This document shows, piece by piece, positions 25,004 through 33,436 of a stretch of 64,000 nucleotides of DNA; positions within the stretch are counted from its first letter, which is position 1, and the number at the start of each line of letters is the position of its first letter. A program made the position numbers and the translations under genes. This stretch comes from Desulfobaccales bacterium (GTDB taxonomy: Bacteria; Desulfobacterota; Desulfobaccia; Desulfobaccales; 0-14-0-80-60-11), in NCBI GenBank assembly GCA_041648175.1, contig JBAZPO010000006.1, forward strand, positions 62,001 through 126,000. Direction: 5' to 3'. The notes beneath the pieces are model-generated. The model searched no databases. It had not been told where the DNA came from and saw nothing but the letters and a program-made list of their open reading frames with translations.

Positions 25004-27250
25004 ATGATGCGCCGCCTGGCCGCTTTTGTGAAATCGCCCATCGCCCGCTGGATCACCGGCGTCACCCTGCTGATGGCTTGCCTGCTCGTTTGGCGTCCCA
25101 CCTTCACCGAGTTTATCGAACTCAAGCTCTACGACCTCAAGTTCCGGTTTCGGGGAGCCCGTGCGCCCGGCAAAGATGTAGTCATCGTGGCTATCGACGA
25201 CGACAGTGTGAAGACGGTGGGGCGCTGGCCCTGGTCCCGGGAGAACATGGCCCGGCTGCTTACCGGTCTGAAAACGGCCGGTCCCCGGGTCATAGCCTTG
25301 GACATCGTCTTTGCCGAAAAAGAAGAGACGGTGGCCTACCAGGCCATCAGGAATCTCTGCGATGAGATCGCCCGGCGGGGCGCCTCGCCGGAAGTGCTGG
25401 CTCTGCTGGAGGCCGAGAAAAACAAAGCCGACGTGGACCGGCTGCTGGCCAAAGTCCTGTCCCAAGGTCCTCCCACCATTCTGGGGTTCTTTTTCGAGAG
25501 TGTCGGCGGCAAGGCTGGGGGAGTACAGCCGGAACAGCTCATGGGCGGCACTTTCCTCAAGGCTTCCACCTATAACGTGGTGCGCCTCCTGGATACCCAG
25601 CCTTCCCAGGTTCCCCTGGTAAGCGCCACCGGAATTGAGCGCAATCTGCCGGAAATCACCGAGGCCGCGGCGGGCGACGGCTATTTCAACATGATTCCTG
25701 ATCCCGACGGCACGGTGCGCTGGTTTCCCATGAGCATCCTGTATGGCGGAGAGTTCTTCGCCCCTCTGACCCTGGTGACCCTGTCCCATTACCAAGACAA
25801 AGCCCCCATGGCCATTACCCTGTCCCATTGGGGAGTGGAGGGGATTCGCCTGGGACGCCGCCAGGTGCCGGTGGACCGCTATGGCCGGCTGCTCATCAAT
25901 TTTTTGGGCCCCGCCGGCCTCATCCCCACCTATTCCGCCGCCGCCGTCATGAACGGCAGCTTGCCGGCCGGGGTCTTAAAGGACAAGATCGTCCTGGTGG
26001 GGGCCACGGCCGTGGGTATCTACGATCTCCGGGTCACCCCTTTCTCCGGGACTTTTCCCGGGGTGGAGATCCAGGCCACCGCCATGGACAATCTGCTGCA
26101 TGGCAATTTCATCAGCACCCCTCCCTTGGCGCTGGGTATCATGCTGCTGATTCTGGTGGTACTGGCCATCCTGCTGGGTCTGGTGCTGCCCCGGCTCTCC
26201 GCTGTCCTGTCCTTCATCTTCACCCTCATCGTCCTGGCAAGCTACGTGGGCCTCAACTACTACCTATTCAGCCGCCAGGGTATCCAGTTGGATCTCTTCT
26301 ATCCCCAGGCCCTCATTGTCCTGGTCTTTCTGGGAGTGACCTCGCAACGGTTCCTGGCGGAGGAGGAGGAGCGGAAACGTATCCGCAAGGCCTTTGAATC
26401 TTATGTGGCTCCCACCGTCGTCCAGGAGATGCTCAAGCACCCCGAGCAACTGCGCCTGGGAGGGGAGCGCCGGGAGATCACTATCCTGTTCACCGACATC
26501 CGGGGCTTTACCACCATGTCGGAAAAACTCGACCCCCAAGCCCTGGTGACTCTGCTCCACGACTTCCTCAATCCCATGAGCAACATCATCATCAACCAGG
26601 GAGGCACCATCGACAAGTACATGGGGGACGCCATCATGGCCCTCTTCGGTGCCCCCCTCGCTCAACCGGATCACCCCCACCTTGCTTGCCGGGCCGCCCT
26701 GGAAATGGTGTCCAGCCTGGCGGCCTTGAACCAGGATTGGGCCGCTCAGGGCCGTCCACCTTTGCGGGTCGGGGTGGGGGTCAACACCGGCCCGGTAGCC
26801 GTAGGCAACATGGGGTCCGACCGTCTCTTCGACTATACCGCCATCGGCGACAATGTGAATTTGGCCTCCCGCCTGGAGGGGCTCAACAAATACTACGGCA
26901 CCTCTATCCTGATCAGCCAAGCCACTGCTGCAAGCTTAGGAAACGACTTCATTCTCAAAGACGTGGATCGGGTGCGGGTTAAGGGGAAAGCCCAGGCGGC
27001 CCGCATCTATGCGCTGTTAGGAGAAGGTGAACCCGGTCCGGAACTGGCCCGGTATCTGGACCTCTACCACCGGGCCCTGGCCTTCTTCCGGGAAGGCCGC
27101 TTCGCCGAGAGTCTGACTGCTTTTGGGCAGGTCCTGGAGGTGCGCCCCGGGGATGCCGCCTGCCAACGCTACGCCGCCCTGGCCCAAAAGTACCTGGAAA
27201 ACCCGCCGGGTCCCGACTGGGAAGCCGTGACGGTCATGGATGGCAAATAG
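25004..27250 (+). CDS. CHASE2-domain adenylate/guanylate cyclase
   Basis: 748 residues. An N-terminal membrane helix (about 12-32) is followed by the extracytoplasmic CHASE2 domain up to about 355 (FRGARAPGKDVVIVAIDD, WPWSRENMARLLTGL, GYFNMIPDPDGTVRWFP). Three hydrophobic segments lie at about 360-440. The class III cyclase domain at about 480-670 has metal-binding TILFTDIRGFTTMSEKL, GDAIMALFGAPLAQPD and GNMGSDRLFDYTAIGDNVN. A TPR-like C-terminal extension (about 680-735) ends it. It makes cAMP (or cGMP) in response to an outside signal. It follows two FecR-domain genes, a pairing often seen in bacteria, and its start ATG is adjacent to a second ATG at 25007. Confidence 0.9.
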   Translation: MMRRLAAFVKSPIARWITGVTLLMACLLVWRPTFTEFIELKLYDLKFRFRGARAPGKDVVIVAIDDDSVKTVGRWPWSRENMARLLTGLKTAGPRVIALDIVFAEKEETVAYQAIRNLCDEIARRGASPEVLALLEAEKNKADVDRLLAKVLSQGPPTILGFFFESVGGKAGGVQPEQLMGGTFLKASTYNVVRLLDTQPSQVPLVSATGIERNLPEITEAAAGDGYFNMIPDPDGTVRWFPMSILYGGEFFAPLTLVTLSHYQDKAPMAITLSHWGVEGIRLGRRQVPVDRYGRLLINFLGPAGLIPTYSAAAVMNGSLPAGVLKDKIVLVGATAVGIYDLRVTPFSGTFPGVEIQATAMDNLLHGNFISTPPLALGIMLLILVVLAILLGLVLPRLSAVLSFIFTLIVLASYVGLNYYLFSRQGIQLDLFYPQALIVLVFLGVTSQRFLAEEEERKRIRKAFESYVAPTVVQEMLKHPEQLRLGGERREITILFTDIRGFTTMSEKLDPQALVTLLHDFLNPMSNIIINQGGTIDKYMGDAIMALFGAPLAQPDHPHLACRAALEMVSSLAALNQDWAAQGRPPLRVGVGVNTGPVAVGNMGSDRLFDYTAIGDNVNLASRLEGLNKYYGTSILISQATAASLGNDFILKDVDRVRVKGKAQAARIYALLGEGEPGPELARYLDLYHRALAFFREGRFAESLTAFGQVLEVRPGDAACQRYAALAQKYLENPPGPDWEAVTVMDGK

Positions 27251-27251
27251 G

Positions 27252-27947
27252 TCAGGAAGTCACAATGGCGTTCAGAACACCCCCCAGGATGGTGGAATAA
27301 AAGAAAAACGAAATCACGCTGTGGATGAGAACCATCCGCCGTTGGACTTCGTTGGTTACGTTGACATCACTCATGGCATAGGTCAAACCCACGGTAAACG
27401 AGACATAGAGGAAGTCCAGATAGGTAGGCTCCGGCGACCCGGGAAAGGTAAAGCCCTGGCGCATGCCCCCGGCAAAGAGGCGGCCGTGGCGATCCGTATC
27501 TTCATAATACAGCCGGGCGTAATGCTGTCCCACGGCCGTGTGCAGGAGAAACCAGGACATGACCACGGCCCAGACGCTCAAGGCCACCAGGCGGCGGGCG
27601 TGGGTCGGATGCTCATTGCCCACCGAGGTGAGGATGACGCCCACGCTGATATTGCCCAGAAGGGCCACCAGGATCAGCACGATCAGCAGAAAGACCCGGT
27701 TAGGCTCATCCCGGGAGACCCTTTGTTTGGTCATGGGGCCGTCGGCCTGAAAAATTACTATTCCCAGCAAGCCCAGGTAGATGTTCAAGGCCAGTATCCA
27801 GCCCAGGAGAAAGGCGACCTTCCCACTAAACCCGAACCGTTCCCAGCAGATGAGCGCCGCCACCGCTCCCAGGAAGAGCGCCAGCACCGCCCGGTACTGG
27901 TCATGCAACTCCCAGGCGAAATGACCAACCCGCTTTTTGAACGTCAT
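27252..27947 (-). CDS. DUF1345 membrane protein
   Basis: 231 residues with about five to six hydrophobic helices. The stretch LDFLYVSFTVGLTYAMSDVNV and the C-terminus MVLIHSVISFFFYSTILGGVLNAIV are typical of DUF1345. Function of this inner-membrane family is unknown. It has a good ribosome site (GGAGGGG) and is 26 bases downstream of the SulP transporter gene; the two are probably one transcription unit. Convergent with the CHASE2 gene with one base between them. Confidence 0.88.
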   Translation of the reverse strand: MTFKKRVGHFAWELHDQYRAVLALFLGAVAALICWERFGFSGKVAFLLGWILALNIYLGLLGIVIFQADGPMTKQRVSRDEPNRVFLLIVLILVALLGNISVGVILTSVGNEHPTHARRLVALSVWAVVMSWFLLHTAVGQHYARLYYEDTDRHGRLFAGGMRQGFTFPGSPEPTYLDFLYVSFTVGLTYAMSDVNVTNEVQRRMVLIHSVISFFFYSTILGGVLNAIVTS

Positions 27948-27973
27948 GGTGAGCCCCTCCTCCCATCTTCGCC

Positions 27974-29683
27974 CTAAGGCTGCGAAACTTTTTGGTTCTC
28001 CTGGTAAGCGCTGATCATCAAACCCCCGGTGGCATAAAAGGAGTCCCGGCCCACCAGGTCGATGATCCCCGAGCGTTCCAGTTGGTCATAAACCTCATCT
28101 GCAACCTCGGAAAATACTAGCCTGATCCCATGCGCTTTGAGGATGGTATAAAGGTGGCGCAGAGTTTCAGCTGCGGAAAAGTCAATATCGTCCACCGCGG
28201 CGGCGTCAATGCAGAACCAGGCCAGAGGCGGGCTCGCCGCCTTGACCAACTTGGTGACCTGCTCGGACAGCAGCGCAGCATTGGCATAGTACATGCCGTG
28301 GGAAAAGCGATAGACCAGCAGCCCCGGCAGCATTTGGGCCTGAGATTGGACCGGTTGGGTCTTCCAGCCCCCCGACCGGGCCGCCACGATCAACGCATTT
28401 TTCGGGCGGTAGCCGTGCCGGGTGTGGCTCACCAGCGACAGGAACATGGCCAGGAGGATGCCCTGCTTTACACCCACCAGGACCACGGTGGCCGCGGTGA
28501 TGAGGGCCACCCAAAATTCCCAGGGGCGCTCCCGGTAGATACGGCGCATCCCCTTAATGTCGATGAGGTCCACGCAGATGAGGAAAACCACCGCGGATAA
28601 AACCGCGGCCGGCATGTAGGCCAGCGGACCGGTCAGGAACAACAGCACCAACAGGACGATGCTGCTGCTGGTGATCTGGGCCAATTGGGTGCGGCCGCCG
28701 GCGCTGTGCACCATCTCCGAGGCCGTGGGGCTGCCGTTGACCACGAAGGCCCCGGATAGCCCGGCCCCGATGTTGGCCACGCCCAAACCCACCAGGTCTA
28801 GGTTCTCGTCCAGGCGCTCGTTATAGCGGCTGGCATAGGCCCGGGAGGTGGCGGCGCTTTGGGCCAGGATAACCACGAAAATAGAAAAGGCTGTAGGCAA
28901 AAGGGTTAGCAGCAGACCTGTGTCCAAGGGCACCCGAGGCAGGCCGAATTCCGGCAAACCGCTGGGCACGGCCCCCAGAGTGGCGACGCCATGGGATTTC
29001 AGGTCAACGGCCCAGCTCACCACGATGGCGCCGACCACGGCAATGAGCGCTCCGGGGATTTTTTTGGAAATCCTGCGGGAACCCAGAATGATGGCCAGGA
29101 CGACTACGGCGATGGCCAGGGTGTAAAAGTTCGTCTGGTGGAGATGCTGGAGATCGTAGATGAGGTGCCCAATGGGGCTATGCCTGCCACTGGCCAGCCC
29201 CAGCATGCCCCCGATCTCCATGAGGGAAACCTGGACCCCCACCCCGGTGAGAAACCCCACCAGCACGGTGCGGGACAAAAAGTCCGCCAAAAAGCCCAGG
29301 CGGATTAAGCGGGCCACAATAAGGAACCCGGCCGCCATCAGGGCCAGCAAGCTACAGAGGGCCATATATTGGGGGGAACCCGTGGCGGCTAAACCCATGA
29401 GACCGCCGGCGATAATCGCGGCGGTGGCGGAGTCGGCTCCCACCACCAGGTGCCGGGATGATCCGAAAATCGCAAAGAGCGACATGGGGATGAGGATGGC
29501 ATAGAGGCCGGTGATCACCGGGGTGCCGGCGATCTCGGTATAGCCCATGGCCTGGGGGATGTTCAAGGCTGCCAGGGTGATGCCCGCCACAATATCTGCG
29601 GGCGCCTGTGAGCCCTTAATCGGCAAAATCCCCTGGAGGATCGGGACCCGGTTGCTTTTGGCCTGAGTGGCGGGGCTCGCCAT
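27974..29683 (-). CDS. SulP-family anion transporter with STAS domain
   Basis: 569 residues. The membrane domain has about 12 to 14 segments, with the family start LPIKGSQAPADIVAGITLAA and ALNIPQAMGYTEIAGTP. A cytoplasmic STAS domain lies at about 430-555 (WFCIDAAAVDDIDFSAAETL). SulP proteins carry sulfate, bicarbonate or other anions, coupled to sodium or protons. The substrate is undetermined; sulfate uptake is plausible in a sulfate reducer, but so is bicarbonate. Ribosome site AAGGAG is six bases before the ATG. Confidence 0.92.
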   Translation of the reverse strand: MASPATQAKSNRVPILQGILPIKGSQAPADIVAGITLAALNIPQAMGYTEIAGTPVITGLYAILIPMSLFAIFGSSRHLVVGADSATAAIIAGGLMGLAATGSPQYMALCSLLALMAAGFLIVARLIRLGFLADFLSRTVLVGFLTGVGVQVSLMEIGGMLGLASGRHSPIGHLIYDLQHLHQTNFYTLAIAVVVLAIILGSRRISKKIPGALIAVVGAIVVSWAVDLKSHGVATLGAVPSGLPEFGLPRVPLDTGLLLTLLPTAFSIFVVILAQSAATSRAYASRYNERLDENLDLVGLGVANIGAGLSGAFVVNGSPTASEMVHSAGGRTQLAQITSSSIVLLVLLFLTGPLAYMPAAVLSAVVFLICVDLIDIKGMRRIYRERPWEFWVALITAATVVLVGVKQGILLAMFLSLVSHTRHGYRPKNALIVAARSGGWKTQPVQSQAQMLPGLLVYRFSHGMYYANAALLSEQVTKLVKAASPPLAWFCIDAAAVDDIDFSAAETLRHLYTILKAHGIRLVFSEVADEVYDQLERSGIIDLVGRDSFYATGGLMISAYQENQKVSQP

Positions 29684-29772
29684 GGCTGCTCCTTGTCTAA
29701 GCCCGGAGATTGGCCCGGTGAGGCGGCAGGTCTCTGCTGCTGCCGATAACCAGGCGGATCGGGCCAGAAGCC

Positions 29773-30084
29773 CTAAAGTCCTTCAACCAAGCGTTCCGCG
29801 GCGTTGGTCTCTTCGGTTAACCTCATTTTATTTTCTGCGACTTCTTCCATCAGCCTTTTGAGTTCCTCACGATCAGCCTCGGGCTTGATGAAGCCTTTGC
29901 GTTCCTGACGCTCTTCAAAGGCATCGGCCATCTCATCAGCCAGGTCGAGATACAGGTTGGTTACCGGCTTGACGAGGGGCTTGAGGATAACCCCAACGAT
30001 GGGAAAGACTATCGGGGCCAACACGGCGACTCCGGCAACGGTCAGCAACGTAATAAGAGGACGGGTGAATAACAAATTAAACAT
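29773..30084 (-). CDS. Small membrane protein with coiled-coil tail
   Basis: 103 residues. One or two membrane segments span about 8-45 (PLITLLTVAGVAVLAPIVFPIV). The rest is strongly charged and helical (DLADEMADAFEERQERKG, REELKRLMEEVAENKMRL), probably a coiled coil facing the cytoplasm. Good ribosome site (AGGAGGAG). I do not recognise the family. It resembles short magnetosome/DUF-like anchors, which I offer only as comparison. Confidence 0.6.
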   Translation of the reverse strand: MFNLLFTRPLITLLTVAGVAVLAPIVFPIVGVILKPLVKPVTNLYLDLADEMADAFEERQERKGFIKPEADREELKRLMEEVAENKMRLTEETNAAERLVEGL

Positions 30085-30474
30085 GGCTCATCTCCTCCTG
30101 CCAGGAAAGTGACTGCGCCCCAAGGCCTTTCCGTCCATAACAGAAATTACATATACCATTTCCGGCGAGTTATGAACAATTACCTAAGCCGCGGATTATA
30201 AATTCAAGAACAGAGCCAGCGTGGGAGTATAACTGTAGGACGAGTTTTGGGGCCAATGGCTTGGGTGATGGCGGAATCCGTGACAATGGGGCGGGTAGTG
30301 CTGGGCAGGGAGGGGTGGGTGAGTTTCGTGGAGGCCCTCTGCGTTCTCTGCGCCTCTGCAGTGAAAAAAAAATAACCGCAGAGACGCTGAGGGCGCAGAG
30401 ATAAATGTGTCAAATTATTTATGACGCTATGCACATCATGCCGCCTCTCTGAAGTGCGCCCCCGGGGTCGTGAT
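30085..30474. other. 390-base gap with one long inverted repeat
   Basis: No gene supported. The only structure is the CTCTGCG repeat at 30335-30400, listed separately. Confidence 0.4.
30335..30400. repeat. CTCTGCG inverted repeat, copy 1
   Basis: A CTCTGCGTTCTCTGCGCCTC arm and a CGCAGAGACGCTGAGGGCGC arm flank an A-rich centre (GTGAAAAAAAAATAACCG). Almost the same 65 bases occur at 47272-47336. The two copies are 17 kb apart and neither is in a gene. Confidence 0.75.
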
Positions 30475-30822
30475 TCAAAAATCCGTCTCGGCGGCCGCGC
30501 CCCCCTCCTGGCTTTCCATGGCTTCTTCCACCATTTCATCCACCTCGCCAGGGAAGTCTTCGCCCATTTCCTGCCCCATCTTCTTGAGCACTTTGGCGAC
30601 ACTCTTGGGATCATTTTCATCCATCCCGGACCAGGCCGCGGGGTCGGCCAGGCGTTCCATGCGCGTCTCTTCGGAGAGGCGCACATGCACTCGGGACAGC
30701 ACCCGCTCCAGAGAGGAGCCGCCACACTGCTTGCACACCGGGGTGAACGGTTCGTTTAGATTTAAGATGAGAAACCCTGAAATGCGTCGACAATCCTGGC
30801 AGCGAAACTCGTAAATCGGCAT
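30475..30822 (-). CDS. FmdB-type zinc-ribbon protein
   Basis: 115 residues from the ATG at 30822 (ribosome site AGGAG); the frame is open to 30852. The N-terminal zinc ribbon MPIYEFRCQDC ... CKQCGGSSLERV is the FmdB/CxxC_CxxC_SSSS signature. The rest is acidic and helical (EDFPGEVDEMVEEAMES). The role of FmdB regulators in bacteria is unclear, often near amide or sulfur metabolism genes. It ends the proA operon 69 bases after the M48 protease gene. Confidence 0.85.
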   Translation of the reverse strand: MPIYEFRCQDCRRISGFLILNLNEPFTPVCKQCGGSSLERVLSRVHVRLSEETRMERLADPAAWSGMDENDPKSVAKVLKKMGQEMGEDFPGEVDEMVEEAMESQEGGAAAETDF

Positions 30823-30891
30823 AGAACTTCTCCTGACATCGCCTGCAGCCACAACTCAAACTCTTCTGCCTGCCACCTTAGCCTTCGGAGG

Positions 30892-32316
30892 CTAATTCCG
30901 CACCCTGACCTTCATTTTTTCCAGGCGGGTCAACTGCAACCGGGCTTCGGTGTAACGGGGGTCACCGGGGGACAAGTCCTTGACCGCCCTTTGAAAGTGA
31001 AACATGGCGGTAGGCAGGGCTTTGACATAGAGACTATAAAACGCCAGATAATAATGGGCCAGCCCCAATTTCCCCTTCTGGCCGTAAAGGGTTCCCAGGT
31101 TGTAGTAAACATCGCTGAAGGTAGGATTGAGCTTGTGGACCTTTTCAAACAGGGGCAAGGCCTGATCGGTCTTCTTCTGCTCCTGATAGATCCGCGCCAA
31201 ATAATAAAGCGAGACGTCATCCTGGGGATAGCGCAGGGAAAGCTCATTAAAGCTCTTTTGGGCCTCGGCAAACTTATTATGGTCGAAATAAAAAACGGCC
31301 AAGTCCCGTATAATCAGGGGATTATCCGGAGCGAGCTGCAAAGCCTGTTGAAACGCTGCCAGGGCTTCGTTATCACGGTCCAATTTGGCCAACGCCAGAG
31401 CGCGACCGTAGGGGTAGACGGGATTATTGGGCTCGTGCAGCGCATCCAGACTCATCCGCCGCAGGAGTTGGTTCGCGTTGCCGCTCAGGGACTCCAGTTT
31501 GGCGGTGAAGAATTGAAAAGCAGGATTGTCTTTTACAGGCTGTAATTCTTTTTGGTGCACCACCAACTGGTGGGAGAGTTCCACAACCCGATTGTCCACA
31601 TCCGGGTGAGTGCTGAGATAGATGGGCAGCTTCCCCCCTTCCAGCCAGCGTTGCTTATTCATCTTATTGAATATGCTTACCATATCCCGGGGGTTATACC
31701 CCGCCTTGAGCATCCACTTGAACCCCATGGCGTCGGCCTCGGATTCGTTATCCCGGCTGTACTTCAACATGGCGCTTTCCCCGGCGGCCATAGAACCCAC
31801 CATGAGGGGCACGCCTACCCCTCCCAAGAAAACGGACGCCAGGGCCCCGATCATGCTGGCAATGCTGACCGCTCGGGATTTTTCCATCATCTTGGACATG
31901 TGCCGGCAAGAGACATGGGAAATTTCGTGGGCCATTACCCCGGCCAGTTCCCCCTCCCGCTCGGCCATGCGAATCAAGCCCGTGTGGATGAAAATATAGC
32001 CGCCCGGCACCGCAAAGGCATTCATGCTAGGGTCGTCCACAATAAAAAACTTGTACTGAAACGGCTGGGGCCCTATTTGGGCCACCAGTCTCTGACCTAA
32101 TTTATTTAAGTATGAAGTCAGGAAAGGGTCTTTGACGAGTGGGATTTCTTGCTGAACTTCAAGGAGAAATTGCTCGCCGAGCTGCTTTTCCTTTTCGACG
32201 CTCAAGCCGCCGGACATCATATCCCAAAAGGCCCAACTGGAACGAACGGGCGCCAGGAGCAAGCTCGTAGCCAGGATAATGATGGCTACCAGCCTCCAGC
32301 GAGAACTTTTATTCAT
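30892..32316 (-). CDS. M48 family metalloprotease with TPR repeats (BepA/YfgC-like)
   Basis: 474 residues with a signal peptide ending near SSWA. The protease domain carries HEISH at about residue 135-139 within VMAHEISHVSCRHM, and a third zinc ligand in DNESEADAMGFKWM. C-terminal TPR repeats (about 300-460) include NPLIIRDLAVFYFDHNKFAEA and NPTFSDVYYNLGTLYGQKGK. BepA-type proteases act in the periplasm on outer-membrane proteins and LptD assembly. The start overlaps the rsfS stop by eight bases, so it belongs to the same operon. Confidence 0.92.
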   Translation of the reverse strand: MNKSSRWRLVAIIILATSLLLAPVRSSWAFWDMMSGGLSVEKEKQLGEQFLLEVQQEIPLVKDPFLTSYLNKLGQRLVAQIGPQPFQYKFFIVDDPSMNAFAVPGGYIFIHTGLIRMAEREGELAGVMAHEISHVSCRHMSKMMEKSRAVSIASMIGALASVFLGGVGVPLMVGSMAAGESAMLKYSRDNESEADAMGFKWMLKAGYNPRDMVSIFNKMNKQRWLEGGKLPIYLSTHPDVDNRVVELSHQLVVHQKELQPVKDNPAFQFFTAKLESLSGNANQLLRRMSLDALHEPNNPVYPYGRALALAKLDRDNEALAAFQQALQLAPDNPLIIRDLAVFYFDHNKFAEAQKSFNELSLRYPQDDVSLYYLARIYQEQKKTDQALPLFEKVHKLNPTFSDVYYNLGTLYGQKGKLGLAHYYLAFYSLYVKALPTAMFHFQRAVKDLSPGDPRYTEARLQLTRLEKMKVRVRN

Positions 32317-32704
32317 GATGGACGGGCTCGGAATCGGAAAGAGCGGTGGCTAAAGGGTCCTGGGAAGAGAAGGCAGATTCGTTGTCCTGATCTATCTGGA
32401 TCTTGGGGGCGTCCGACCAGAGATCTTCCAAATTATAAAAATCCCGCAACGGCTCAAGGAAGATATGGATCACCATGATATTGTAATCCAGTAACACCCA
32501 TTGGCCTTCTTCACGGCCTTCAACCCCCAGAGGCTGAAGTCCGGCCCGGCTCAGGGCCTCTTCCAGATGTTCGGCCAGGGCCAGCACATGCCGTTTTGAC
32601 CCGCCCGAGCAAATGACGAAATAGTCCGCAAACGAACAAAACTCGCTCACCTTCAGGAGCACCGTGTCAATGCCCTTATGGGCGACGATGGTCCTGACGG
32701 CCAA
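32309..32704 (-). CDS. rsfS: Ribosome silencing factor RsfS
   Basis: 131 residues from a TTG codon, with the RsfS domain IDTVLLKVSEFCSFADYFVI and GSKRHVLALAEHLEEAL, a VEGREEGQWVLLDYNIMVIH block, and an acidic C-terminal tail. RsfS binds ribosomal protein L14 and blocks subunit joining in starvation. The start is uncertain. The TTG has no ribosome site, and the reading frame runs in the same phase from the nadD stop (TAG, 32759-32761) through 18 codons that contain no ATG, GTG or TTG. A good ribosome site (AGGAGG) overlaps that stop and would fit a start at the GCG codon 32747-32749. Confidence 0.9.
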   Translation of the reverse strand: MAVRTIVAHKGIDTVLLKVSEFCSFADYFVICSGGSKRHVLALAEHLEEALSRAGLQPLGVEGREEGQWVLLDYNIMVIHIFLEPLRDFYNLEDLWSDAPKIQIDQDNESAFSSQDPLATALSDSEPVHHE

Positions 32705-32758
32705 TTCTACCGGTGCTGCCGGGGTGAAAGGGGCTGAAGTTGCCGCCGCGTTTTCCTC

Positions 32759-33436
32759 CTAAGTATAAAACTTATGGTTTATTATATATCTTCGCACCGC
32801 CTCCGGCAAGAGGTAGCGAATGGAATGCCCCTGTCGAACCAGGTTCCTGATTGTGGTGCCTGAAATATCCAGGAGCGTGGTTTCCTGGAAAATCACTTTG
32901 TGGCCGTCAGGGTGCTTAAAACCGTGCTCACCCTGAAGGGGCTTAAATTGCGGATGGACTTCCCGGAGGAGGACCTCCCCCAACAGGTGGCGGTCATAGC
33001 CGGGGCGATCCAGGACCACAAAATGGCTTAAGGTGAAAAGGTCCCGATAGTCCTTCCAACTGGCGATTTCCAGAACGGCATCCAAACCCAGAATAAAATA
33101 GAGCTCCCACGTTGGACCTACTTCCCGGCGGACCTGCCGCAGGGTTTCGATGGAGTAGGATCTCCCCGGCCGCCGCCCTTCCAGGTCGGATACCGACATC
33201 ACCGGGTGGTCGCCCACGGCCAGCCGGGTCATCTCGAGGCGGGTTTCGAACGGAGTGATGCCTTGCGCGGCCTTGTGGGGCGGCTCGCCCGCAGGAATAA
33301 ACCAGAGGCGGGTCAATCCCAGGGCCTCACAGACTTCTTCGGCGGACCGCAGGTGCCCGTAGTGGATGGGGTTAAACGTGCCGCCGAAGAGCCCCAGACG
33401 CGGCGTCGCCTCAGGTTCTGATCTGTCCGTCGCCAT
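32759..33436 (-). CDS. nadD: Nicotinate-nucleotide adenylyltransferase
   Basis: 225 residues. The nucleotidyltransferase motif GGTFNPIHYGHLRSAEEV is near the N-terminus, and ISGTTIRNLVRQG is near the C-terminus. It joins nicotinate mononucleotide with ATP to form NaAD in NAD synthesis. The first 25 bases lie inside the 3' end of proA. Downstream in the same frame is rsfS, after only a TAG stop codon, as described there. A nadD-rsfS order is common in bacteria. Confidence 0.95.
   Translation of the reverse strand: MATDRSEPEATPRLGLFGGTFNPIHYGHLRSAEEVCEALGLTRLWFIPAGEPPHKAAQGITPFETRLEMTRLAVGDHPVMSVSDLEGRRPGRSYSIETLRQVRREVGPTWELYFILGLDAVLEIASWKDYRDLFTLSHFVVLDRPGYDRHLLGEVLLREVHPQFKPLQGEHGFKHPDGHKVIFQETTLLDISGTTIRNLVRQGHSIRYLLPEAVRRYIINHKFYT

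Noticed and set aside
32705..32761. Pyrrolysine at the nadD-rsfS TAG
   Set aside because: Pyl is known mainly in methylamine methyltransferases; a start-codon oddity is simpler.
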